Below the pieces are notes generated by a model. It worked only from the letters and a program-made list of their open reading frames with translations, ran no database searches and was not told the origin of the DNA. The position numbers and the translations under genes are program-made. Shown here piece after piece: positions 57,254-64,000 of a stretch of DNA of 64,000 bases. The stretch comes from Actinokineospora inagensis DSM 44258 (GTDB taxonomy: Bacteria; Actinomycetota; Actinomycetes; Mycobacteriales; Pseudonocardiaceae): NCBI RefSeq assembly GCF_000482865.1, contig NZ_AXWW01000006.1, positions 1 through 64,000 of the forward strand, in the 5' to 3' direction. The stretch's first letter is position 1, and each line of letters opens with the position of its first letter.

Positions 57254-57256
57254 CGC

Positions 57257-57961
57257 TCACAGCTCCCGGCGGTTGCGGAAGACACCGTCGACCATCAGCA
57301 TCTGGCCGTCTTCGAGATCCCCGTGGTTCTGCTCCAGGGCGACGAGGTCGAACCCTGCCTCATCGAGCGCGTGCAGGACTTCCGCCAATCCTGGCCCACC
57401 GCGGAAGTTCGGCGCGACCGAGATCTCGAGTTCTATCAACGACACCCCGGACAACACCGCGCCCGCGCCGCGCAGCACGGCGAGTTCGTAGCCCTCCACG
57501 TCGACCTTGAGGAAGACCCGGCCCACACAGCCCAGGTCGGGCCAGATCTCGGCGAGAGTGGTCACCGGGACGAGCTCGGTGGCGCGGGCCGCCGCCCCGG
57601 GCCAGTGGCCGACAACGTGGGGGGCGGGGACGAGCGCCGAGGAGAACTCGGACTCCTGCGTCACCGTGATCTCCAACTGTCCGCTGCGCTCGCCCAAAGC
57701 AGTGCGATGGCAGTCCCACGCGTCGTCGTCGGCCGCGGCGAGGGCCAAGTGGTCGTAGACCTCGCGGACCGGCTCGAACGAGATGATGCGCCCGGCGAAC
57801 CCCACCTCACGGCGGAGCCACCGCGCGTACTGCCCTGCGTTCGCACCGACATCGAGCACCGTGGCGATCTCCGCCAACAGGATCTGCCGCCGTTGTCGCG
57901 GCAACATCGGCACGTCACCACACGGCGGATAGTCCGGCGACACCTGAAGTTCGGCAACCAC
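57257..57961 (-). CDS. FkbM-family SAM-dependent methyltransferase
   Basis: The protein has the FkbM pattern: VLDVGANAGQYARWLRREVGFAGRIISFEPV for SAM binding, SSALVPAPHVV, and FLKVDVEGYELAVLRGA. Family members methylate hydroxyl groups of sugars or natural products. The start is uncertain: the GTG at 57961 gives 234 residues, and the ATG at 57907 gives 216; neither has a good ribosome-binding site. It lies within the accessory enzyme cluster and could modify its product. Confidence 0.8.
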   Translation of the reverse strand: MVAELQVSPDYPPCGDVPMLPRQRRQILLAEIATVLDVGANAGQYARWLRREVGFAGRIISFEPVREVYDHLALAAADDDAWDCHRTALGERSGQLEITVTQESEFSSALVPAPHVVGHWPGAAARATELVPVTTLAEIWPDLGCVGRVFLKVDVEGYELAVLRGAGAVLSGVSLIELEISVAPNFRGGPGLAEVLHALDEAGFDLVALEQNHGDLEDGQMLMVDGVFRNRREL

Positions 57962-58131
57962 GGCACCCCGATTCCACGCGCTGTCGGCGGACCAACGATA
58001 CGCCCGCCGGGAACACCCGGATAGCCCCCCGACCGTCCATAATGGACTACAGGGCAGCTCGACTTGCGCGTCCGCCACCTCGACTTTCACCCGAGATGGG
58101 CCGTCCTGCCTGCGGGTGGCCCTCCGGTTGG

Positions 58132-58914
58132 TCAGGGGGTGATGGCCAGGTAGGACCAGGCGGTGGCGCCGGAGGCGAGGTGGACGGGGACGCGGCGGTA
58201 GTCGTCGACTTCGTAGGTGTCGGCGGCGGCCAGTTCGGTGGTGGTGATGGTGAAGACGGTGCCGGGGACGGTGTCGGCGGGGTTGGCGGTGGGGCGGACG
58301 ATGGGGTGTTGATCGGTACCGCTGTCGGCGATGACCGCCGGGTCCGTGATGGTGACCCAGTCGGTGCGGTGGCCGGGCAGGGTGTCGGGGATGCCGGCGA
58401 GCTCGCGGCCGAAGTGGGCGACCTGGACCTGCGGGAGTTGCAGGGTGCCGTAGGAGAACAACTGCGCGGTGGCGGTGTGGGTGCCGCCGACGCGGCGCAG
58501 GACGGGGTGGGCGCCGATGTCGATCACGATGGTGGCGCGGTCCGCCGGGGTGTCCTCGTCCGGGTGAGCAGGTGCACGGTCGGTGGTGAGGAAGACGATG
58601 TCGTCCCACGGGGCGGTCAGGGGCTCACGGCCGGTGACGATCAGGACGGCGTTCTCGGGGGCGGCGTCGGCGGTCTGGGCGAAGGTCTGCGGGTCGTGGC
58701 TGTCCGCGGACAGGCGGATCACGGAGCGTCCACGTGCTTCGATGGCTACGGCGAGCGAGTGGGCGAAGGTGTTCTTGTCCGCGTCGGCAGCGCCGTCGAT
58801 GGCGACTCTCAGTGGGTGGCCGGGCACACGCGCGTGCAGGTGGTCGGCGACGCGGTTGAGCACGCGGTCGCCTGCGATGCCCTGCCACGGTGGGTCGATG
58901 ATCCGCTCGGTCAC
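58132..58914 (-). CDS. degenerate uridine-kinase-like domain fused to gamma-glutamylcyclotransferase (AIG2) domain
   Basis: The 260-residue protein starts at a GTG with AGGG upstream. Residues 1-135 follow the uridine-kinase-like pattern (LRVAIDG, RGRSVIRLSADSH, AVLIVTG, WDDIVFL), but the P-loop reads GAADADKNT at 41-49 and lacks the conserved glycines, so kinase activity is doubtful. Residues 152-258 are an AIG2/GGCT domain with YGTL (155-158), FGREL, G...HPI, and AADTYEVDDYRRV, where Glu235 is the likely catalytic acid. I know of each domain separately but not this fusion. The gene stands between the methyltransferase and M24 genes. Confidence 0.75.
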   Translation of the reverse strand: MTERIIDPPWQGIAGDRVLNRVADHLHARVPGHPLRVAIDGAADADKNTFAHSLAVAIEARGRSVIRLSADSHDPQTFAQTADAAPENAVLIVTGREPLTAPWDDIVFLTTDRAPAHPDEDTPADRATIVIDIGAHPVLRRVGGTHTATAQLFSYGTLQLPQVQVAHFGRELAGIPDTLPGHRTDWVTITDPAVIADSGTDQHPIVRPTANPADTVPGTVFTITTTELAAADTYEVDDYRRVPVHLASGATAWSYLAITP

Positions 58915-58972
58915 GTGGACGACCCTAACAACGGAGCCGGCGGTGTCCACTGTGACCAGCGACAACCCCGGG

Positions 58973-59689
58973 TCAGCCGTCGGTGTCGTGGCCGAGGTCC
59001 AGCAGCTCCTCGTAGAAGCCGCCGATCTGCCGGTCCCGGTCGACCAGGTGGATTTCCAGGATCCAGTGGCAGGTTTGTCCGTTTCGGTCCGCGCGGCGCA
59101 TCGGCTGGTCGTTGCCGGACGTGATGTAGGAGCTGATCTTGTCGCCGCTGATGGTCTCGTGCGGGAACTGCCCGACCAGGTGGCCGCTGTGCGATCCGCC
59201 GAACTCCCAGCCCGCCCGCTCGGCCGCCGCGGTGACGTGCGCGAACAGTTGCTCCCCGGTGACCCCCGGGTCGGCTTCGAAGAACTCCAGGCCCGCGCCG
59301 AAGACCACCGGGAGGTCGTCGCGCAGCCGCTGCTTCACCGGGTCCGAACCCAGCACGAAGGTGCGGCCGAAGTCGGCCTCCCACTGCTCGAAGATCGGCC
59401 CGAAGTCGCAGAACACGATGTCGTCGGCGCCGATGACCCGGTCCGGTGGGTTCTCCCGGTAGGGGTGCAGCGTGTTCACCCCGGCGCGCACGATCCTCTT
59501 GTGCCAGTACCGATCCACCCCGAACAGGTCGGCGGCCAGGTCCCGGATCGCGTTGCTCGCCTCGATCTCACGCACCCCGGGCGCCACGATGCCCCTGGCT
59601 TCCACCTCGGCGAACAGCTCGGCGGCCTTGGCCTGTGCGTCAAGCAGCCGATCGACGCGGACCGCCTCATCCCGGATCAATCCAGTCAT
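58973..59689 (-). CDS. M24 (pita-bread fold) metallopeptidase-like protein
   Basis: The 238-residue protein has M24 features: FCDFGPIFEQWEADFGRTF with the two metal-binding Asp residues, SHSGHLVGQFPHE with the metal His, HWILEIHLVD with a metal Glu, and GGFYEELLDLG with the final Glu. It lacks the N-terminal creatinase-like domain and is short, so it resembles the single-domain Xaa-Pro peptidase-like group. The ATG at 59689 has only weak upstream signals. Confidence 0.8.
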   Translation of the reverse strand: MTGLIRDEAVRVDRLLDAQAKAAELFAEVEARGIVAPGVREIEASNAIRDLAADLFGVDRYWHKRIVRAGVNTLHPYRENPPDRVIGADDIVFCDFGPIFEQWEADFGRTFVLGSDPVKQRLRDDLPVVFGAGLEFFEADPGVTGEQLFAHVTAAAERAGWEFGGSHSGHLVGQFPHETISGDKISSYITSGNDQPMRRADRNGQTCHWILEIHLVDRDRQIGGFYEELLDLGHDTDG

Positions 59690-59751
59690 GGTCTCGACGT
59701 TAGCAACCACAGGTGAACACGCACCTGCCAGTGTCGTCGGACCGGGGTGAC

Positions 59752-60954
59752 CTACGGGTGGCCGAGCCAGAGGACGGAGCGGTGGAAGGGAATGCCGCCG
59801 GTGTAAGTGATGCCGTACCCGATGACGGAGTCGTGGGCGTTGATGCGGGTGGGGGTGCTGTTGTTGAGGAAGGGCAACGACTTCAAGGTCGTGAGGTTGC
59901 CCGCCGGATCCCAGACGACGATCCGGTAGTCGGTGCCGGTGCCGATGGGGGCGGAGCCGCCGACGACGGCGCCGGAGTCGTTGATGTCGTAGGCGGCGGC
60001 GAACTGGTCGCCGGGGAAGGTGGGGAGGCGGACGGGGGTGTTGGCGTCGGTCCACTTGACGGCCGAACTGACCGTGCCGCGGGACATGCCGATGAGGGTG
60101 CCGCGGTTGTTGGAGCCCGCCGGGAACGCGTCGCTGTCACCCGGGAGGGGGACGATCGGGGACATGGTGTTGCCGTGGGTCAGGTCCCAGCGGACCCGGT
60201 AACCGCGCCCGCCGGGAACGTCGGTGTACACCCAGCCGTAGGCGATCGAACCGCGCGCGCCGTCGACCTCCGCGCGTTGCGTGCCGTCGGGTACGGGCAG
60301 GGCGGTGGGTGTGCCGTCGGCGTCCCAGCGCGTGGGGGCCCGGCCGATGTCGCCGGGGGTGTTGGTGAACGAGTTGCCGACGACGACATCGTCGCTGGTC
60401 AGCGCGATCTGGGCGGAGTGGTCGCGACCAGCGAGCGGCGCCAGCAGGGTCACCTGGCCGTCGACCCAGCGCGCGGCGCGGTACTGCCCGCCGACCGACT
60501 GGAAGGTCTGCCCGACGACGACACCGTGCTCGTTGACGTCGAACGCGATGGAGTCCAGCGAGTCGGGGGTGGGCAGCGTGGTCCGGTTGCCGTTCTTGTC
60601 CCACGTCACGGCCGACTGGATCCAGCCCGCACCGTAGACATAACCGGAGACCAAGCCCGCGTCGTTGATGCCGGTGGCCTCCCCGCCCTTGTTGTCCGCG
60701 GGCAGCGACAGCGGAGTGAGCCGACCGGTCCGATCCCATTGCGCGGGAACGTGGTTCGAGGATCGGACCTGGTCGGTGTACCCCACCGACGTGTCCGACG
60801 AGTTGATGGCGACGGCCCAGCTCTGGTGCCCGCCGGTGGTCTGCAGGTTGATCGGACTCGGTGCGGCGGCGGCACTGTCCCCGACGGCGAGCGTCGCCGC
60901 CACCAGAAACCCGACCGCTCCGGCGTTTCGGGCATTCCGCCCCGTTCCCGGCAT
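59752..60954 (-). CDS. secreted HAF-repeat (beta-propeller-like) protein
   Basis: The 400-residue protein has an N-terminal signal peptide (GAVGFLVAATLAVGDSAAAAP). It is followed by repeats of about 45-50 residues with (A/T)xxINDxGxVVGxS...AxxW...L, such as ATGINDAGLVSGYVY, FDVNEHGVVVGQT and AYDINDSGAVVGGS. These are HAF-type extracellular repeats. It is probably secreted to the cell surface or medium; the function is unknown. It is in line with the M24 and kinase-like genes. Confidence 0.85.
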   Translation of the reverse strand: MPGTGRNARNAGAVGFLVAATLAVGDSAAAAPSPINLQTTGGHQSWAVAINSSDTSVGYTDQVRSSNHVPAQWDRTGRLTPLSLPADNKGGEATGINDAGLVSGYVYGAGWIQSAVTWDKNGNRTTLPTPDSLDSIAFDVNEHGVVVGQTFQSVGGQYRAARWVDGQVTLLAPLAGRDHSAQIALTSDDVVVGNSFTNTPGDIGRAPTRWDADGTPTALPVPDGTQRAEVDGARGSIAYGWVYTDVPGGRGYRVRWDLTHGNTMSPIVPLPGDSDAFPAGSNNRGTLIGMSRGTVSSAVKWTDANTPVRLPTFPGDQFAAAYDINDSGAVVGGSAPIGTGTDYRIVVWDPAGNLTTLKSLPFLNNSTPTRINAHDSVIGYGITYTGGIPFHRSVLWLGHP

Positions 60955-61077
60955 GCTCCCACCTCCTGGCTGAGCACCCAGTCTGGCCCCGCGACAACAA
61001 GCGTAGACAGGTCCGTTAGTGCGGCACCGATAACAGGTCCACTGTGGATAAACAGATTCGGGTTGTGCGCACGCCGG

Positions 61078-61881
61078 TCACACCCGCGCGAGCTCGTCGA
61101 GGCGGTCCCGGGTCTCGGGGTCCGCGGGGGTGAGGACGAGCAGCCGCTGGCGCTGATCAGGGGTGACGAGGGTTTCGCGGTCCAGCACCAAGCGGCCGAC
61201 CCGGGGGTGCAGGACGATCTGGCGATCGGCGCGGTGCACGGCGACCTCGTGCTCGGCCCAGAACTCGCGGAACTCGGGACTGGCGGCGAGCAGCCGGTCG
61301 ACCAAACCGGTGACCGCCGGATCAGCGGACCGACGATCCGCCGCGGCGCGGAGATCGGCGACCAAACCGCGGGCGTGGCACTCGTGGTCCTCCGGCGGGT
61401 GCACGGCGCGGACGGCCGGGTCGGTGAACCAGCGGTACACCAGGAAACGGCGGTCATCGGGGAAGGTCGTGTGATCACCGTTGAGCAGGACCGCCGCCGG
61501 GTTCTGCGCAAGGACCTCACCCAGGTCGGACAGCACGAGAGCGGGGGTGTCACCCAGCAGGTCGAGCACGCGGACCAGACCGGTGCGAGCCGGACCCGCG
61601 ACCGGCGGCTGGTGGCCCGCGAGGTGGAAAAGGTGGTCGCGGCCCTCGTCGGACAGGCGCAACGCACGAGCCAACGCAGCCAACAGTTGCGGCGACGGCT
61701 GACTACTGCGGGCCTGCTCCAGGCGCACGACGTAGTCGACGGAGACACCCGCGAGCAGGGCCACCTCCTCCCGCCGCAAACCCTCAGTACGACGACGGGG
61801 TCCGTCAGCGATACCGACCTCACCCGGCCGTATCGCCGCGCGGCGGCGCCGCAGGAAGTCGGCGAGCTGGTCACGCTGCAT
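61078..61881 (-). CDS. XRE-family transcriptional regulator with MmyB-like C terminus
   Basis: The 267-residue protein has an N-terminal helix-turn-helix (RRRTEGLRREEVALLAGVSVDYVVRLEQARSSQPSPQLLAALARALRLS split over its helices) and a C-terminal MmyB-like ligand-binding domain (PALVLSDLGEVLAQNPAAVLL, RRFLVYRWFTDPAVR, EFREFWAEHEV). Such regulators are abundant in actinobacteria and often control neighbouring small-molecule genes. It is the last gene before a repeat region and may govern the adjacent secreted-protein gene. Confidence 0.9.
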   Translation of the reverse strand: MQRDQLADFLRRRRAAIRPGEVGIADGPRRRTEGLRREEVALLAGVSVDYVVRLEQARSSQPSPQLLAALARALRLSDEGRDHLFHLAGHQPPVAGPARTGLVRVLDLLGDTPALVLSDLGEVLAQNPAAVLLNGDHTTFPDDRRFLVYRWFTDPAVRAVHPPEDHECHARGLVADLRAAADRRSADPAVTGLVDRLLAASPEFREFWAEHEVAVHRADRQIVLHPRVGRLVLDRETLVTPDQRQRLLVLTPADPETRDRLDELARV

Positions 61882-61966
61882 TCCGCCATGGTCCCCTGCG
61901 GGGGCGAGCCCATCCAGGGAGCAGCCCTCCTACGATCGGCACTCCGTTGTGTACGAGGACGGCGAC

Positions 61967-62271
61967 CGTCCATCCCGGCATCGGGGGTGCTGAGGTGGGG
62001 ACCAGCCGTCCATCCCGGCATCCGGGCTGAGGCGGAAGCGGCCGCCCATCCGGCATCCGGCGGCTGAGGCGGAGACCAGCCGCCCATCCCGGCATCGGGG
62101 GTGCTGAGGTGGGGACCAGCCGTCCATCCCGGCATCCGGCGGCTGAGGCGGGAACCGGCCGTCCATCCCGGCATCCGGGCTGAGGCGGAAGCGGCCGCCC
62201 ATCCGGCATCCGGCGGCTGAGGCGGGGACCAGCCGCCCATCCCGACATCGGGGTGTCGAAGCGGGGAGCGG
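61967..62271. repeat. minisatellite of eight 36-41-bp units
   Basis: Eight tandem units begin CCG(T/C)CCATCC and end with CGG or CAG, such as CCGTCCATCCCGGCATCC followed by a GGCTGAGGCGG block. Unit types alternate in a higher-order pattern: units 1-3 and 4, 6, 7 correspond, so an array of three was probably duplicated. Stop codons and changing unit length break most frames, so it is noncoding or a contingency spacer. Confidence 0.85.
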
Positions 62272-62653
62272 CCGTCCACTGTGCGGCCGGGTTGTCCACA
62301 GTGCTGGGAGCCATCCACAGGCCGGGCTCGCGCCTCTTGACAAACCGGCCGCCGGGATAGGCTCAGGAATGGGCCCCCGGCCCCCGGGTGGGTGGGGTCC
62401 TGCCTGGGCCACGGCGGGGATGGCGTCAAGCGCTGGATCGGGTGAAGGCCGGTGGTCACCGCATGCGCTAGGGCCGAGAGCTGACTCACACGCTAGGGCC
62501 GAGAGTCGACTCATGCGCTGGGGGAGGTCATCTCGAACCTGGGGTACGAGGGTCGATGATCGGGGGGCGGACGAGGCGGGGCAGGCAAACGCTCGGGTCT
62601 GCGGAGGTCGGGTGCCGGGGTGGTGGTCGGGAGAAGTGCAGCAGAGGGGTGGG
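62272..62653. other. gene-free region with a 25-bp direct repeat
   Basis: No credible gene lies here. CGCTAGGGCCGAGAG occurs at 62466-62480 and 62491-62505, part of a repeat with 25-bp spacing, and a third partial copy follows. The rest is GC-rich sequence between the minisatellite and the convergent end of the last gene. Confidence 0.5.
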
Positions 62654-64000
62654 TCAGCCGGATTTGCCGTCGGGGTCGCGGATGGATTTGATGGCGAACC
62701 AGCGGCCGGGAGGGACTTCCTCGATGCGGGTGTAGCGGGGTTTGCCGCCCTTGGCGGGGGACCACCAGACGTGTTGGTGGCGGTTTTGGGTGACGCCTGC
62801 GCTGCGGTTGGCGCTGCGTTCGAGGGGCCAGAGGTTGGTTTCGTTGTCCTCGCCGGTGAAGGCCCAGTCGATGACGTGGTCGATGTCGGCCTTGTAAGCG
62901 AGGTCGTCTTCGAGGACGATGCCCTCTTCGTGGAGTTCGCGGATGAAGCGGGCGACGCCGCTGCCCCTGGGTTCCTCGCCGCCGCGGTATTTGAGGGTTT
63001 TGCCCTCGTACGGCCAGTGGTCGACGCCCATGGCGAGGCCGTTGTCGTAGACCTTGTGCGGGAACTTGGCTATCTTCTCGGCGCGTTTGCCGTGGCCGGG
63101 GCGGGTCAGGTAGTCGGGGTACCACTCGGCGGGTTTGTGCCAGACCATCAGGATGGCGTCGGTCTCGCTTTCGCCGGTGCGGGATTTCTCGTTGAGGGCG
63201 TCGGGTTTCTTGAGCAGGGGGATGCGGGGGCCGCCCGCCTGGATGCCCGCCGTGAAGCGTTCCCTGGTGGCGCCGGACGCGGCGCGGATGTTGCGTTTGA
63301 GGATTTCCAGCGGGGAACCCTTGGCGAAGGTGAACGACGTCTGCGCGCCGATGGCGCCGGTGATGTCGAACAGGTGGAAGGACGGCGTGGTGAGTTCACC
63401 GCTGATCAGACCCTCGTCGCGACCGGCCGATTCGTCGAGGATGTTGAGCAGGGAACCCGCCAACCGCAGTCTCGCCTCGGCGGTGAGCGCCAATTTCAGT
63501 GACGCGGACGGGGTGAGGGTGAACTCGGTGCGGACCAGTTTGCCGTCGTGGAAGTGCAGCACCACATTACTGCCGGACAACGCGATACCGGCGGTGGCGA
63601 CCAGGTTCAGCGCGGTCTGCAGTTCGGCGGTGATCTCCGCGAGCCAGTCGAACCCGATCGCGGCGAGGGTCAACCGGACGAAAGGTGTGTAATGCAGGCC
63701 GATTGTACCGGTGATCTGGCCTTGGTCCAGGCGGGCCGTCAGGTTGTAGTCGCCCTGGAACGGGGTGGTCAGCCAGTTGAACACCGAGTCGCTGATGCCG
63801 CCCGCGACCTCCCCGCCCTTCTGGGCGCCGTGCTTGGCCCCGTACAGCGCCCCGGCTCCCCCACCGGCCACCGCGCCGACCGGACCCAGCGGCGTTCCCG
63901 CCGCCGCGCCGAGGATGCCACCGCCGACGAGACCCGCCAGGCCGCCCACGATGCCGCCGGGCACCGCGGCGATGGCCCCGAACACCGTGCGCGTTCCGGA
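62654..64000 (-). CDS. large protein with glycine-zipper region and HNH-like C-terminal domain (N terminus outside window)
   Basis: The frame stays open to the window edge, so the N terminus is missing or begins at the GTG at 63985. Near the edge is a glycine-zipper segment (GGIVGGLAGLVGGG, GAVAGGGAGALYG) that could insert into membranes. A long beta-rich middle follows. The C-terminal 120 residues contain DIDHVIDWAFTGEDNETNLWPL and NRSAGVTQN, an HNH-like DxDHxxD...NLWPL...N pattern that I associate with secreted toxins and contractile-injection-system cargo. A role as an effector is plausible. No immunity gene can be identified within the window. Confidence 0.6.
   Translation of the reverse strand, partial: SGTRTVFGAIAAVPGGIVGGLAGLVGGGILGAAAGTPLGPVGAVAGGGAGALYGAKHGAQKGGEVAGGISDSVFNWLTTPFQGDYNLTARLDQGQITGTIGLHYTPFVRLTLAAIGFDWLAEITAELQTALNLVATAGIALSGSNVVLHFHDGKLVRTEFTLTPSASLKLALTAEARLRLAGSLLNILDESAGRDEGLISGELTTPSFHLFDITGAIGAQTSFTFAKGSPLEILKRNIRAASGATRERFTAGIQAGGPRIPLLKKPDALNEKSRTGESETDAILMVWHKPAEWYPDYLTRPGHGKRAEKIAKFPHKVYDNGLAMGVDHWPYEGKTLKYRGGEEPRGSGVARFIRELHEEGIVLEDDLAYKADIDHVIDWAFTGEDNETNLWPLERSANRSAGVTQNRHQHVWWSPAKGGKPRYTRIEEVPPGRWFAIKSIRDPDGKSG

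Noticed and set aside
61967-62271. CRISPR array
   Set aside because: The units are contiguous and imperfect, with no unique spacers between them.

Overview
The window is very GC-rich, with G/C-biased third positions and frequent GTG and TTG starts. It carries several actinobacterial signatures: a Tig-ClpP2-ClpX order, an Rv2466c-type mycothiol-dependent nitroreductase, a mycofactocin-type SDR, EttA, GlbO, a large 180-kDa-class NAD-glutamate dehydrogenase, a DUF3558 lipoprotein and LLM-class oxidoreductases. I infer a filamentous or soil actinomycete, most likely of the Pseudonocardiales (Saccharothrix/Actinokineospora/Lentzea type). The genus cannot be fixed from sequence alone.

Layout. Positions 1-7457 are core chromosome: the end of fdhD, a Tat-exported esterase-like protein, clpX-clpP2-tig (no clpP1 beside clpP2), an LLM oxidoreductase and an SCO5389-like protein. 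Positions 7600-9734 hold a two-gene operon that looks like a type IV (AbiE/MenAT-like) toxin-antitoxin pair with candidate operator half-sites. Positions 10102-18010 are a 7.9-kb integrated element, bounded by a 44-bp direct repeat that is the 3' part of tRNA-Pro(TGG). It encodes a GntR/UTRA repressor facing five 16-bp palindromes, two small HTH/excisionase-like proteins, several unrecognised small proteins, a DUF3987-like P-loop protein followed by nested inverted repeats (candidate origin or operator), and a tyrosine integrase. No FtsK/TraB transfer gene is present, so it is a minimal AICE-like or satellite-like element.

Positions 18109-29806 are mainly housekeeping: tRNA-Gly, a degenerate Nudix protein, GNAT, an Eis-like acetyltransferase, a DUF1542 membrane protein, a Nei-type glycosylase, RpiB, an MBL hydrolase, an aldehyde dehydrogenase, a nitroreductase-like DsbA protein, PepN and a DUF5130 pair. 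Positions 30150-30959 encode a 269-residue protein built almost wholly of RGTRVT hexapeptides (28 GTRVT copies). I do not recognise it and regard it as the most striking object here. Positions 30979-50345 continue with HNH nuclease, MscS, GlbO, a GH13 enzyme, thioesterase, glutamate dehydrogenase, a 1217-residue protein with a GGDEF-like domain and a disordered tail carrying repeated SGxW motifs, EttA, an SSB-like protein, a CopD-CtaG fusion and a lipoprotein.

Positions 51264-61881, just after tRNA-Arg(TCT), look like an accessory or secondary-metabolism region. One operon encodes a RibD_C-type reductase, a FolE2/MptA GTP cyclohydrolase and a TPR regulator. Next come a 2-oxoglutarate/Fe(II) oxygenase, a mycofactocin-type SDR, an LLM F420-type oxidoreductase and an FkbM methyltransferase, a gene set consistent with a modified pterin-like or deaza-type metabolite. 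These are followed by a degenerate P-loop kinase fused to a gamma-glutamylcyclotransferase domain, an M24-like peptidase, a secreted HAF-repeat protein and an XRE/MmyB regulator. The window closes with a minisatellite and a gene running off the edge, whose C terminus carries an HNH-like DxDHxxD...NLWPL motif of the kind seen in secreted toxins.
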